Below, one piece after another: positions 1 to 8,363 of a stretch of DNA of 64,000 bases. The stretch lies in the NCBI GenBank assembly GCA_964570665.1, contig CAZMZH010000004.1:1-64000 (forward strand). Reading direction: 5' to 3'. A program made the translations under genes and the position numbers. How positions within the stretch are numbered: the stretch's first letter is position 1; each line of letters begins with the position of its first letter. The stretch comes from JAJDAT01 sp964570665 (lineage in GTDB: Bacteria; Nitrospinota; Nitrospinia; Nitrospinales; JAJDAT01). The notes under the pieces were generated by a model. It was not told the origin of the DNA and ran no database searches. It saw only the letters and a program-made list of their open reading frames with translations.

Positions 1-52
1 CTACCGTAGTAACGCTCTCGCCTAATTGCATTGATTTAACTAATTCATCCAT
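1..52 (-). CDS. Possible N-terminal fragment of a gene running off the left edge
   Basis: The minus strand is open from an ATG at 52 to the window edge, giving 17 residues beginning MDELVKSMQLGESV. The composition looks protein-like, but no clear Shine-Dalgarno sequence precedes the ATG and 17 residues are too few to assign a family. If real, it would be divergent from the VTC gene, with the AT-rich stretch 53-323 as the shared upstream region. I see nothing else definable in 53-323. Confidence 0.3.
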   Translation of the reverse strand, partial: MDELVKSMQLGESVTTV

Positions 53-323
53 AAACCGCGACCAAATTTTTTTTAATTATTGTTTTAGTGAAATAAAAAT
101 ATTAGAAGAAAATATTTGTGAGTATTTTTATAGGATTTATTTTTAATATCGATAAAAGGTGAATCTCAAGGCCATTTTTTTATTGTTTTAAGGTATATTT
201 ATTCATATTATAAATAGCCTACTTTGAAGTTCTAAGATTTTTACCATGCCCGTTAAGTTTAGTCAAAAATAATCTATTCAAAAAAATCAATCGGTCAGTT
301 ATATATGAAAGCTTATTAGAAGT

Positions 324-1100
324 ATGGAAATCAAACCTCGATTTGAATTTAAATATATTGTTAAATCTCACATTGCCGAAAAATTTTTGGAAAACTTAAA
401 AGGCAATATGATTGCCGATCCCCATTCAGATAAGGGTGGTTACCATGTGAATTCTATTTATTTAGATACCCCGGATCTTTACTGTTATTACAGTAAAATT
501 GATGGCGAAAAATTGAGATATAAATTTCGGGTTCGTTGGTATGGAGAAATATTAGAAGAATCGAGCCTGGATAAAAATACACTTTTTGTTGAAATAAAAA
601 ATCGAAATAACGACGAAATATTTAAAAATCGAGTCAAATTACCGGGAAAGCATTTAATATCTATCGCTGAAAATGGTTATCCGTTAAAAAATCTATGTGA
701 ATTAGTCAAAGACAAAGAACTATATCAAGCGAATATTATCCAAAATATCGCTAACTCAAATAACTGGTTGCCAATGTGCGTTACTAGTTATTATAGAAGA
801 GCTTATTTATGGCCTTATGACATGGATGTTCGGGTGACCATTGATAACAATTTGAGAGCTCAAAGCGTTAGGAATATTCTTCAAGTTTGTAAAGAAAATG
901 GTTTTCAAGTTTTGCCGCCAGACTTATGCGTATTAGAAATTAAATTTAATTGGGCAATGCCGCTTTGGTTATTAGAAACTTGTGTAGAAACTGGTTTGGA
1001 AATGCGCAGATATTCTAAATATGCATCCTGTATGGAAAAGTTGTATCCTGAACATACCATTAGATCTGCCACTTTTGAAAGTCATCTAGCCATTTCTTAA
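324..1100 (+). CDS. VTC-domain (polyphosphate polymerase-type) protein
   Basis: This 258-residue protein looks like a stand-alone VTC domain, the triphosphate-tunnel fold of eukaryotic polyphosphate polymerase that bacteria use for poorly characterised roles. The N-terminus carries the basic motif RFEFKYIV; a central strand reads KYKFRVRWYG-like (LRYKFRVRWYG), and LFVEIKNR supplies the alternating basic/acidic residues expected inside the tunnel. VLEIKF near residue 210 is a later barrel strand. No signal peptide or membrane helix is visible. In many bacteria such genes sit beside CotH or DUF4956 genes; none is adjacent here, although a CotH-like gene lies at 47.5 kb. A rho-independent terminator follows, so it is probably monocistronic. 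Family call is fairly firm; substrate unknown. Confidence 0.8.
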   Translation: MEIKPRFEFKYIVKSHIAEKFLENLKGNMIADPHSDKGGYHVNSIYLDTPDLYCYYSKIDGEKLRYKFRVRWYGEILEESSLDKNTLFVEIKNRNNDEIFKNRVKLPGKHLISIAENGYPLKNLCELVKDKELYQANIIQNIANSNNWLPMCVTSYYRRAYLWPYDMDVRVTIDNNLRAQSVRNILQVCKENGFQVLPPDLCVLEIKFNWAMPLWLLETCVETGLEMRRYSKYASCMEKLYPEHTIRSATFESHLAIS

Positions 1101-1140
1101 AATAATTAATACTTATTAGGTTTCGTATTTTACCGATCAT

Positions 1141-1174
1141 AAAACCTGCGCCAAAAAGGCGTGGGTTTTTTTTT
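1141..1174 (+). terminator. Rho-independent terminator after the VTC gene
   Basis: ACCTGCGCC (1144-1152) pairs with GGCGTGGGT (1158-1166) through two G-U wobbles around an AAAAA loop; flanking A and T runs extend the stem, and a T-tract runs to 1174. Confidence 0.8.
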
Positions 1175-1323
1175 GTAATATTATGTATTTTAAATTTGCA
1201 GACCTACTAAAAATGAAACTACAATGACGTTACGCTTAAATTTAATAAATCACGCCATTGTAAGCCTTTAAAAATTTAGAGCATCCCTAAAAGCATTAAA
1301 ACTTTATAAGGATCAACTATTTT

Positions 1324-1923
1324 ATGAATGAAAATATTGATTATCAGATTTCGGGAGATATTCTTATTGTAGACGATACTCCCGCAAATATCGGAGTTTT
1401 ACATAAAACATTAGAACTTGAAGGTCATAAAATATTTATTTCTTCTTCGGGAATAGGAGCCTTAAACTTTTTAGAAAATACCATTCCAGATTTGATCCTT
1501 CTTGACATAATGATGCCAGGAATTGACGGTTTCGAAACTTGCGAAAAAATAAAGGAAAATGAAAATACTAAAGATATTCCTATTATTTTTATCACTGCGG
1601 TTAGCGAATCAGACGCTATCGTTAAAGGCTTTAAATTGGGGGCTATGGATTACATAACAAAACCATTCCGACAAGAGGAAGTTGTCGTTAGAGTAAAAAC
1701 CCAATTACAATTAAAAAAAACGATGACAGAATTAAAAGGAATTAACGCCGTTTTAGAAGGAATGGCTTATGAAAGCTCGACGGGTTATATTCAGTTGACC
1801 GACCAATTAAAACAAGAAATTAAATCGGCAAAAGATGTAGAACATAAGTTGCGATTATATATAGGACATCTAGAAGCTAAGATTACAGAGCTAACAAAAA
1901 CTGTAGAAGATTTTAAAAAATAA
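1324..1923 (+). CDS. Response regulator, REC domain with helical tail
   Basis: A 199-residue single-receiver response regulator. The REC domain spans about residues 12-130: acidic pair D17/D18, phospho-acceptor D61 in LLDIMMPG, T91 in the FITA segment and K113 in the TKPF motif are all present, so it should be phosphorylatable. The remaining 65 residues are charged and helical, likely a coiled coil, with no DNA-binding or enzymatic output domain. It probably acts by protein-protein interaction or as a phosphate relay. Two histidine kinases are encoded at 27-30 kb and 33-35 kb, but nothing in the sequence ties them to this regulator. Neighbours are unrelated, and it is probably transcribed alone from the 220-base gap upstream. 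Confidence 0.9.
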   Translation: MNENIDYQISGDILIVDDTPANIGVLHKTLELEGHKIFISSSGIGALNFLENTIPDLILLDIMMPGIDGFETCEKIKENENTKDIPIIFITAVSESDAIVKGFKLGAMDYITKPFRQEEVVVRVKTQLQLKKTMTELKGINAVLEGMAYESSTGYIQLTDQLKQEIKSAKDVEHKLRLYIGHLEAKITELTKTVEDFKK

Positions 1924-2028
1924 TTATTATCAGCAACGTAATACTCATTCCTAAAAATGTTCGGATGTTTTTTTACCTTCTATCCTAAGTTTCCTTTCTA
2001 TAATATTTAAATTCTAAATTACTTCGAA

Positions 2029-2283
2029 ATGAATACGTCAACCTTAATAGGATTTTTAGCCGGTTGTTTAACAACAACTGCATTTGTCCCCCAAGTTTTA
2101 AAAGTTTGGAAAACTAAATCGACTCAAGATCTTTCTTTAGGAATGTGGAGCGTGTTTTGTTTTGGAGTTTTTTGCTGGCTTATTTATGGTTTTATGATTG
2201 AAGAATTACCTATAATTCTAACCAATTTTATTACGTTTCTATTAGCCGGGATTATTTTAATCTTTAAAATTAAATATAAGTAA
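2029..2283 (+). CDS. SemiSWEET (PQ-loop) small-solute transporter
   Basis: An 84-residue membrane protein with three predicted helices (about residues 5-25, 37-56 and 60-80). The PQ motif TAFVPQVLKVW follows helix 1, and STQDLSLGMW precedes helix 2, both hallmarks of bacterial SemiSWEETs, which dimerise to form a sugar-permeable pore. Length matches the family (80-100 residues). The start is an ATG without a strong ribosome-binding site. The next gene starts 41 bases later in the same direction and could be co-transcribed. Substrate cannot be read from sequence. Confidence 0.88.
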   Translation: MNTSTLIGFLAGCLTTTAFVPQVLKVWKTKSTQDLSLGMWSVFCFGVFCWLIYGFMIEELPIILTNFITFLLAGIILIFKIKYK

Positions 2284-2324
2284 ACAATCCAAAAAAATAA
2301 AAACTCATTCTCTAATTTGAAAAA

Positions 2325-3206
2325 ATGAATGATAATCGTAAAAAACTTTTTTGTTTTGGATTTGGTTTTTCGGCGCAAGAGCTTGCTCGAAATCTTTCGC
2401 CATTGGGCTGGGAAATAGCCGGAACATGTAGAGAAGGGGAAAAACTAAATGAATTATCCCAAAAAGGTTGGAATGGTATTATTTTTGATACCCACTCTTC
2501 AAATTCAAACCTACCGGAAATTTTCTGGAAATCTTCGCATTTATTAATTTCTATACCTCCAAAATTATCCGATCTTGTATTAGACAATTATCGTACTGAT
2601 ATTATGAAGAAAGATAATTTGGAATGGATTGGCTATTTATCGACAACAGGCGTTTATGGTAATAAAAATGGCGAGTTGGTTGACGAAAATTCCAATTTGA
2701 ATCCAACAATGGATAGAGCCAAAAGAAGACTGGAAGCCGAATACCGTTGGCTTGAGTTGTTTAAAGAATACAAACTGCCCGTTCACATATTTCGATGTGT
2801 TGGCATTTATGGTCCAGGTAGAAATCCTTTGCATACCGTGAGAAATGGATTGGGGAAAAGAATTGAAAAACCAGGTTATAAATTTTCAAGAATTCATGTT
2901 GAGGACTTAGCAAGCGTTCTAACGGCATCTATCAATAAACCGAACCCCGGATCCATTTATAATGTTTGCGACGATCTTCCTATAGAATCGCGTTATGTAA
3001 CGGAGTACGCTTGCGAATTATTGAAAGTCGATTTACCGCCATTAGTTCCATTTGAAGAGGCTAATTTATCGGATATGGCAAAAAGTTTTTACCTGGATCG
3101 AAAAACCATCAGCAACAAAAAAATTAAAGACGAACTTGAAGTTAAATTAAAATTTCCGAACTATAAAATAGGGCTGAATAGTTTATTAGGAGAAGAGGGA
3201 GAATAA
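2325..3206 (+). CDS. NAD(P)-dependent SDR / epimerase-like protein (YeeZ type)
   Basis: A 293-residue extended-SDR protein. A Rossmann motif lies at residues 9-20 (FGFGFSAQEL, a GxGxxx variant), followed by a basic TCREG that could bind the cofactor phosphate. The segment STTGVYG near residue 105 matches the SDR catalytic Ser/Thr strand. The usual YxxxK is not obvious: the equivalent helix reads RRLEAEYRW, so classic SDR catalysis is doubtful. YIYGPGRNP-type motif (GIYGPGRNP) and IHVEDL are typical of NAD-dependent epimerases, and the compact form resembles the YeeZ group. The gene converges on accD with only 3 bases between the stop codons and no obvious terminator. Substrate unknown. Confidence 0.75.
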   Translation: MNDNRKKLFCFGFGFSAQELARNLSPLGWEIAGTCREGEKLNELSQKGWNGIIFDTHSSNSNLPEIFWKSSHLLISIPPKLSDLVLDNYRTDIMKKDNLEWIGYLSTTGVYGNKNGELVDENSNLNPTMDRAKRRLEAEYRWLELFKEYKLPVHIFRCVGIYGPGRNPLHTVRNGLGKRIEKPGYKFSRIHVEDLASVLTASINKPNPGSIYNVCDDLPIESRYVTEYACELLKVDLPPLVPFEEANLSDMAKSFYLDRKTISNKKIKDELEVKLKFPNYKIGLNSLLGEEGE

Positions 3207-3209
3207 CCA

Positions 3210-4067
3210 TTAATCTGAAGGAGGTTTTGCAGTAGGTTTATTTTTGAGAATCGTAAAAATATTATTTAAGACGCCTTTTAAATCGTGACGATGGACAACA
3301 TGATCGATCAATCCATGATCCAGGCAAAACTCTGCCGTTTGAAATCCTTCTGGGAGCCTTTGTTGAATCGTTTGCTCGATAACCCGAGGGCCGGCAAAAC
3401 CCAATATAGCTCCAGGTTCGGCAATTATGATATCTCCCAACATTGCAAAACTTGCGGAAACGCCTCCCATTGTAGGATCCGTTAATATAGATATGTAAGG
3501 CACTCCCGCTTCGGAAAGAGTTTTAAGAGCCGCCGATGTTTTAGCCATTTGCATTAAAGACAATATCCCTTCTTGCATTCTCGCGCCCCCCGAACAACAA
3601 ACAATGATCAGCGGGATTTTATTTTCGAGCGCCCGGTCAATACTGCGAGTAATTTTTTCTCCGACAACCGACCCCATACTTCCTCCCATAAAATTGAAAT
3701 CAAAAATACACACTTCAACTTCATGGTTTTCAAGTTTACCGGTTCCGGTCACAATGGCATCCGAGCCATAGGATTTTTTCAAGGACGATTTAATTCGGTC
3801 TTTATATTTCTTTTTGTCTTTAAATTTTATCGGATCGATAGGAGCCAAATCGACGTCAAACTCCTTAAAACTTTCAGAGTCCAACAGTAAACCTAATCTC
3901 TCATGGGCAGTCAATCGGCAGTGATATTGACACTGGGGGCATACATTTAAGTTGCTTCCCAATTCCGAAGCCAGGTTATTTTGTTTACACTTAGGACATT
4001 CAACCCAAGCTTCTTCGGTTTTTGGAACTTTCTTTCCGATTTTTAATTTATCTAAAATCCAAGACAT
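3210..4067 (-). CDS. accD: Acetyl-CoA carboxylase carboxyltransferase subunit beta
   Basis: AccD pairs with AccA to transfer carboxyl from carboxybiotin to acetyl-CoA, giving malonyl-CoA for fatty-acid synthesis in the cytoplasm. The 285-residue protein has the N-terminal zinc ribbon (C24, C27, C43, C46) and the crotonase-like carboxyltransferase core with FNFMGGSMGSVVGEK, CSGGARMQEG, TDPTMGGVSASFAMLGD and EPGAILGFAGPRVI. Length is normal. It lies downstream of pssA on the same strand with an 86-base gap, so it may be read with the psd-pssA operon. Biotin synthesis genes (bioF, bioC) lie elsewhere in the window; biotin is the cofactor of the partner BCCP. Call is secure. Confidence 0.97.
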   Translation of the reverse strand: MSWILDKLKIGKKVPKTEEAWVECPKCKQNNLASELGSNLNVCPQCQYHCRLTAHERLGLLLDSESFKEFDVDLAPIDPIKFKDKKKYKDRIKSSLKKSYGSDAIVTGTGKLENHEVEVCIFDFNFMGGSMGSVVGEKITRSIDRALENKIPLIIVCCSGGARMQEGILSLMQMAKTSAALKTLSEAGVPYISILTDPTMGGVSASFAMLGDIIIAEPGAILGFAGPRVIEQTIQQRLPEGFQTAEFCLDHGLIDHVVHRHDLKGVLNNIFTILKNKPTAKPPSD

Positions 4068-4153
4068 ATAAAAACTTTTATTTTAAAAAAGATAAATAAA
4101 ATTATTTGTTTAGTTTAACTGAAAAGATAATAGAAAAAGAGAGGAAAAATCGT

Positions 4154-4906
4154 TTAAGGCTTTTCCTTTTGTTCCAGCGCCTGGTCTTCTTTCTGGGTCA
4201 CCCAATAACTTTTACCAATTTTATAGAGATACCCGAGAGGCCCCAATAATGCGTAAGAAAAACTAACAAAAAATAGAGCGAATAGAGGAATAGTTGCAAA
4301 AATATACAAAGTTAAAACGATAAAAAGGAATCGCGCAAAGGGCACTCTCTTTTTAAAGCCAAGTTTTTTAAACGCGGGATACTCAATATTACTCACCATT
4401 AAGAAAGCGAGCATATAAACAAAAGCCACCAAGATAAAAGGGTGAAGCGAGTCAAAAATACCGTCTTCTGAGAAAATGACGATGGTAGCGACAACAGCCG
4501 CCGCGCCTGGAGTAGGTAGTCCGACAAAATGCTGGCTCCGTTTATCCTCTGGCAAGGCGTTAAACCTTGCTAATCGCAGAGCCCCGCATAAAAGGAACAA
4601 AAATGCGGCCATCCAACCAATCCGTCCAAAAGGCTTAAGTTTCCATACGTAAATCAAAAAAGCGGGGGCGATTCCAAACGAAATGATATCCGCCAATGAA
4701 TCGTAATGCATTCCGAATTCGCTGGTCGTATTGGTTAACCGAGCAATTCTACCGTCAAGAGCGTCGAAAATAATTGCTATTACAATTGCCCAAGCCGCTA
4801 AATAAAACTTTTGGTCCAATACGGCAATGAATGCGTAAAATCCGCAAAAGATATTACCTGTCGTGAAAAGACTTGGAAGTAAACTAATTCCGCGTTTTAT
4901 TTTCAT
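4154..4906 (-). CDS. pssA: CDP-diacylglycerol--serine O-phosphatidyltransferase
   Basis: Integral membrane enzyme making phosphatidylserine from CDP-diacylglycerol and serine, the step before Psd. The 250-residue protein contains the full CDP-alcohol phosphotransferase signature: D48, D51-G52, A55-R56, G65, D69 and D73. About eight hydrophobic segments follow. The charged tail after residue 230 (KEDQALEQKEKP) is cytoplasmic filler. Its ATG directly abuts the psd stop codon (4907-4909), so the two genes are translationally coupled and their products act consecutively to make phosphatidylethanolamine. Secure call. Confidence 0.96.
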   Translation of the reverse strand: MKIKRGISLLPSLFTTGNIFCGFYAFIAVLDQKFYLAAWAIVIAIIFDALDGRIARLTNTTSEFGMHYDSLADIISFGIAPAFLIYVWKLKPFGRIGWMAAFLFLLCGALRLARFNALPEDKRSQHFVGLPTPGAAAVVATIVIFSEDGIFDSLHPFILVAFVYMLAFLMVSNIEYPAFKKLGFKKRVPFARFLFIVLTLYIFATIPLFALFFVSFSYALLGPLGYLYKIGKSYWVTQKEDQALEQKEKP

Positions 4907-5545
4907 TTATTCGCTTTCCGGCAAAAAACCGATAATGGAAGAACCCCCCGCAACTTTGTCACCCAATTGAACACTTACTTTGGAAGCTGTCGGAACAAAA
5001 ATATCGACTCTGGAACCAAACCGAATCAATCCAAACCGTTGACCCAATTCGAAATTATCGCCTTCTTTAGCGTAACATATAATTCGCCTGGCAATAAGTC
5101 CCGCAATTTGTTTAACCACAATTTTAGTGTCGCCATTTTTAAATAAAATTGCCGTCTGTTCGTTATCTAACGAAGCTTTATGGTTAAAAGCGGCTAAAAA
5201 TTTTCCGGGAATATATCGGTATTTATCGACCGTTCCCGCAATAGGAACGCGGTTAACATGAACATTGAATACGTTCAAAAATACGCTGATCCGAGTAAAC
5301 GTTTCGCCCAGAAAAGGGTCTTTTTCTTCAACAATCTCGACTATTTTCCCATCGGCAGGAGAAATAATCGCGTTTTTATCCTGTGGAATCGTTCTCTCCG
5401 GATCTCGAAAAAAATAAGCTACAAATAAAAAGAAACCTGTAGCTATAAAACACGAAATAAACCAAGAAAGAAACCAACAAACGAGGCTTAATAAAGCCAA
5501 AGGTACAATAAAAATGTACCCCTCCTTAGCGAAGGGTATTCTCAT
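4907..5545 (-). CDS. psd: Phosphatidylserine decarboxylase proenzyme (short form)
   Basis: Converts phosphatidylserine to phosphatidylethanolamine. It is made as a proenzyme that self-cleaves at a Gly-Ser pair to form the pyruvoyl group; the pair lies in RFGSRVD, about 30 residues from the C-terminus, as in the short (PSD-A) class. Other family motifs seen: FFRDPER, SPADGKI, FLNVFNVHVNR and AGLIARRI. The frame is open further upstream to a TTG at 5593, but I choose the ATG at 5545 (product begins MRIPFAKEG, 212 residues). This matches the family N-terminus and lies after a GC-rich hairpin (5565-5585) that would otherwise be translated. Residues about 15-45 form membrane segments. Coupled to pssA. 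Confidence 0.95.
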   Translation of the reverse strand: MRIPFAKEGYIFIVPLALLSLVCWFLSWFISCFIATGFFLFVAYFFRDPERTIPQDKNAIISPADGKIVEIVEEKDPFLGETFTRISVFLNVFNVHVNRVPIAGTVDKYRYIPGKFLAAFNHKASLDNEQTAILFKNGDTKIVVKQIAGLIARRIICYAKEGDNFELGQRFGLIRFGSRVDIFVPTASKVSVQLGDKVAGGSSIIGFLPESE

Positions 5546-5564
5546 GATAAATCCAAACAAATAA

Positions 5565-5585
5565 CCCCGCCGCAAAATGGCGGGG
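5565..5585 (-). terminator. GC-rich hairpin between ilvC and psd
   Basis: CCCCGCC (5565-5571) and GGCGGGG (5579-5585) form a perfect 7-bp stem. On the minus strand the hairpin is followed by TTATTTGTTT, so it may be a weak terminator of ilvC. If the candidate promoter at 5593-5621 is used, it would instead sit at the 5' end of the psd mRNA. The two roles cannot be separated by sequence alone. Confidence 0.6.
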
Positions 5586-5592
5586 CATTTCA

Positions 5593-5621
5593 ATAAAATA
5601 TTAAGTGAAAAATCGTGTCAA
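5593..5621 (-). promoter_or_regulatory. Candidate sigma-70 promoter for psd-pssA
   Basis: On the minus strand a perfect TTGACA (5621-5616) is followed after 17 bases by TTTTAT (5598-5593), a 4-of-6 match to the -10 box. It lies in the short gap after ilvC and would start transcription next to the GC hairpin. Confidence 0.4.
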
Positions 5622-5648
5622 GCCAATGGAAATAAAGCAGCTTGTGGA

Positions 5649-6656
5649 TTAAGGTTTGTCTAGTTTAGCTCCAACGAAAGGCATCATAGAACGTAATTTC
5701 TCGCCAACGCCTTCAATCATATGTTCAGAATCTCGTTTTAATCTCGCGTTAAAAACAGGTCGATTCGCTTGGTTTTCCAGAATAAACTCTCGCGCAAAGC
5801 TACCCGATTGAATTTCGGAAAGAACCTTTTTCATCTCCGCTCGCGTTTCATCAGTTATGATTCGAGGTCCGCGAGTCACGTCGCCATACGCGGCAGTGGT
5901 GCTAATGGAATAGCGCATATTGCCAATACCGCCTTCATAAATCAAATCAACGATGAGTTTAAGTTCATGCAAACATTCGAAATAAGCCAAGTCCGGATCG
6001 TAACCAGCAGAAACCAAGGTGTCGAAGCCGGCTCGAATCAATTCGGTAACGCCGCCACAAAGAACGACTTGCTCGCCAAATAAATCAGTTTCAGTTTCTT
6101 CGCGGAAGCTCGTTTCAATAACGCCCGCCCGCGTTCCGCCAATGGCTTTCGCGTAAGCCAGAGCCACTTCTTTCGCTTTGCCGGTAACGTCTTGTTGAAT
6201 AGCCATCAAACAAGGAACTCCAGCGCCAGCAGAGTAGGTTCTTCGAACCAAATGCCCAGGACCTTTAGGAGCAACCATAAAAACGTCAATGTTATCCGGA
6301 GGAACTACTTGCCCAAAATGGATATTAAAACCATGGCCAAAAGCAATCGCGTTACCATCTTCCAAGTGAGGTTTAATTTCCGCTTCGTAAAGAGCTCTTT
6401 GTTTATCGTCCGGAACCAGAATCATGATGATATCGGCTTTTTTAGAAGCTTCCGCAACGGTCAACACTTCCAAACCATCTTTAACGGCGCGATCCCAAAA
6501 TGCGCTTTCTTTCCTCAATCCAACACAAACTTTGATACCGCTATCATGCATATTGCGAGCATGCGCATGGCCTTGACTGCCGTATCCGACAACCGCAACA
6601 GTTTTTCCTTTTATATGACTTATATCGGCGTCGTCTTCGTAATAAATATTTCCCAC
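5649..6656 (-). CDS. ilvC: Ketol-acid reductoisomerase
   Basis: NADPH- and Mg-dependent isomeroreductase of valine, leucine and isoleucine synthesis. The 335-residue class I (short) enzyme has the Rossmann motif VVGYGSQGHA (residues 23-31). The specificity loop reads GLRKES, with Arg/Lys/Ser favouring NADPH. Metal and catalytic segments are AFGHGFNIHF, VAPKGPGHLVRR, DLFGEQ and CLHELKLIVD; FSISTTA-like text (YSISTTAAYGD) is also typical. It lies downstream of ilvN on the same strand, the usual order. The gap to psd holds a hairpin and a candidate promoter, so lipid genes may be uncoupled from it. Secure call. Confidence 0.98.
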   Translation of the reverse strand: MGNIYYEDDADISHIKGKTVAVVGYGSQGHAHARNMHDSGIKVCVGLRKESAFWDRAVKDGLEVLTVAEASKKADIIMILVPDDKQRALYEAEIKPHLEDGNAIAFGHGFNIHFGQVVPPDNIDVFMVAPKGPGHLVRRTYSAGAGVPCLMAIQQDVTGKAKEVALAYAKAIGGTRAGVIETSFREETETDLFGEQVVLCGGVTELIRAGFDTLVSAGYDPDLAYFECLHELKLIVDLIYEGGIGNMRYSISTTAAYGDVTRGPRIITDETRAEMKKVLSEIQSGSFAREFILENQANRPVFNARLKRDSEHMIEGVGEKLRSMMPFVGAKLDKP

Positions 6657-6779
6657 CCTGAATGTCTCCTTAATGATTTAACGTATAAAAACGTTGATAA
6701 AAATTGTATTTAAGAAAAGCCAACTTCAACGGCCTTTTTCTTTTAAAATTGAATCTTTAGGATTAGTTTTTTAATGAGC

Positions 6780-7259
6780 TTATTTAGCAAGTCGGCTCAA
6801 GGCAATTTTTCCCGATCGGACCATGTCCTTAATTCCAAATGGTCGTAATAGTTCAATAAAACCATTGAGTTTATTTTCGTCGCCCGTAATTTCGATAGTA
6901 TAGGTATTGGTGTTAACGTCGATAACTTTAGCCCGAAAAAGTGAAACAACCCGCAAAATCTCCTCTTTATTGGACGCTTCTGCGTTCATTTTAATAAGAA
7001 CCAGTTCCCGATCCAGAAAGTTTTCCTCCGTTAGATCGATAACTTTTATGACATCCACCAATTTATTTAATTGTTTGGAAATTTGTTCGATTTTTTTATC
7101 GTCCCCTATTGTGACCAAAGTCATGTTAGAGACTTCAGGGTCGCTGGTAGCGGCAACGTTTAAGCTTTCAATGTTAAAGCCACGACCGCTAAATAAACCG
7201 GCGATACGAGCTAAGACTCCAAATTTATTGGAAACAAGTACAGATATAGTGTGCTGCAT
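6780..7259 (-). CDS. ilvN: Acetolactate synthase regulatory (small) subunit
   Basis: Regulatory subunit conferring valine feedback inhibition on acetolactate synthase, the first common step of branched-chain amino-acid synthesis. The 159-residue protein starts with the ACT domain (HTISVLVSNKFGVLARIAGLFSGRGFNIESL) and has the C-terminal ACT-like half (IEITGDENKLNGFIELL...IKDMVRSGKIAL), the normal length and layout of the long IlvN/IlvH form. The catalytic gene ilvB, usually immediately upstream, is not there: the next upstream gene is an unrelated SUMF1-like protein beyond a 366-base gap. The gene therefore needs its own promoter in 7260-7625. ilvC follows 123 bases downstream. Secure call. 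Confidence 0.96.
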   Translation of the reverse strand: MQHTISVLVSNKFGVLARIAGLFSGRGFNIESLNVAATSDPEVSNMTLVTIGDDKKIEQISKQLNKLVDVIKVIDLTEENFLDRELVLIKMNAEASNKEEILRVVSLFRAKVIDVNTNTYTIEITGDENKLNGFIELLRPFGIKDMVRSGKIALSRLAK

Positions 7260-7625
7260 GAAATAGCGAGGAATTAGGTGTTAATAAACAATGAATTCGA
7301 AATAATATGTGATTTCATTTAAACGGTACATGGTATCAAAACCACTACTATATTTCCATAAAAACCATTGAATTTTTAATTATTAACTCGCTAAAGTTTC
7401 TTTTCTATTATTGATGAATAAATAAACTTATTTTTAGAAAAACACCAATTAAAAGTAACCTAATTAGCAGACAGTCCTCACCGCGCGTCATTCCTGTTTA
7501 TGTTCACTTATTCGGTGATAGAATTTCGAGAAAAATTTTGATTTATTTCCGTTAATTCCTTGATAAATCAATGCGAAGGGCATCTCGTCCAACATGACAT
7601 TTCGTTGAAGTGTGCGGTTCTAACT
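7260..7625. other. 366-base intergenic region upstream of ilvN
   Basis: AT-rich for its first two thirds, less so near 7480-7625. It must contain the ilvN promoter and the end of the SUMF1-HmuY transcript. I see no convincing terminator hairpin, tRNA, T-box or leader-peptide attenuator with runs of branched-chain codons. Confidence 0.5.
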
Positions 7626-8363
7626 TTAAACATCCTTCGCACAGCGAAAGCCAGTGTCCCAGGTGAGGATTTTGCCAGGAGCGAAGTTGCGATGCGCGAC
7701 CATCGCGAACTCTTTCATAAACCCATGGTCGCGTTTGTAATAAGAAGCGCCACGGATCACTTTTAATCCTCTATTAAAATTATCGTCTTTGAATTTAGAA
7801 CCCGGGTAGGGGATATATTCGCTGGCGGTCCATTCCGATACGTTTCCAGTCATATCGTAAATACCATACGGGCTTTTATCTTTGGGAAACGATCCTGCAG
7901 GCATTACTTTTTTGCCTAGATTGGCGTCTTTCCGCTTAAAACCGTTCCCCCAAACAAATAACCGGTCGTCGGTTGATCCTCGCGCCGCTTTTTCCCATTC
8001 AAATTCAGTTGGCAGCCGTTTGTCTAGCCACATACAATAGGCGTCGGCCTCGTACCAAGATACGCCGCGCATGGGGTCTTCCGGTTTACCGGTTTTATAA
8101 GCGGCTTTGGGTTTGAACTTCAGGAACTCGTCGTAGGTCACTTCAAACATGTCTATATAAAATGGTTTGAGATCGAATTTCTGTAAGGGTTGCGCGTTTA
8201 GATGGGCGGTTCGGTCTACGACCACGGCTGGTAAGTCTCCTGCTGGATCAAAACCCAGGGTGAATTTCCCCCCGGGAATAAGAACCATACCGGAAGGCGT
8301 TTCATCTTGGGCGCATGCCAAGAATAAAGCGATAAGCAAAGTAGCGAGCAAAACTCGGTTCAA
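7626..8363 (-). CDS. SUMF1/FGE-like lipoprotein, no catalytic cysteines
   Basis: A 245-residue protein with a lipoprotein signal: hydrophobic residues 4-16 then a LFLAC lipobox with Cys17, so it should be an envelope lipoprotein. The rest is a formylglycine-generating-enzyme-like (SUMF1, C-type-lectin) fold: MVLIPGGKFTLG, FYIDMFEVTYDEF, RGVSWYEADAYCMWLDKRLPTEFEWEKAARG, YDMTGNVSEWT and VIRGASYY. The two active-site cysteines of true FGE, normally after the RGGS motif, are absent (that stretch has no Cys), so it is probably a binding or structural member rather than a sulfatase activator. Its start overlaps the end of the HmuY-like gene by 4 bases, indicating translational coupling and a shared role. 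Confidence 0.85.
   Translation of the reverse strand: MNRVLLATLLIALFLACAQDETPSGMVLIPGGKFTLGFDPAGDLPAVVVDRTAHLNAQPLQKFDLKPFYIDMFEVTYDEFLKFKPKAAYKTGKPEDPMRGVSWYEADAYCMWLDKRLPTEFEWEKAARGSTDDRLFVWGNGFKRKDANLGKKVMPAGSFPKDKSPYGIYDMTGNVSEWTASEYIPYPGSKFKDDNFNRGLKVIRGASYYKRDHGFMKEFAMVAHRNFAPGKILTWDTGFRCAKDV

Noticed and set aside
3285..3890. Plus-strand frames within accD
   Set aside because: Antisense shadows of a secure gene.
5546..5593. TTG start giving psd 16 more N-terminal residues
   Set aside because: It would translate through the GC hairpin and does not match the family N-terminus.
5769..6713. Plus-strand frames of 104 and 173 codons opposite ilvC
   Set aside because: Antisense to a secure ilvC gene; no recognisable protein.
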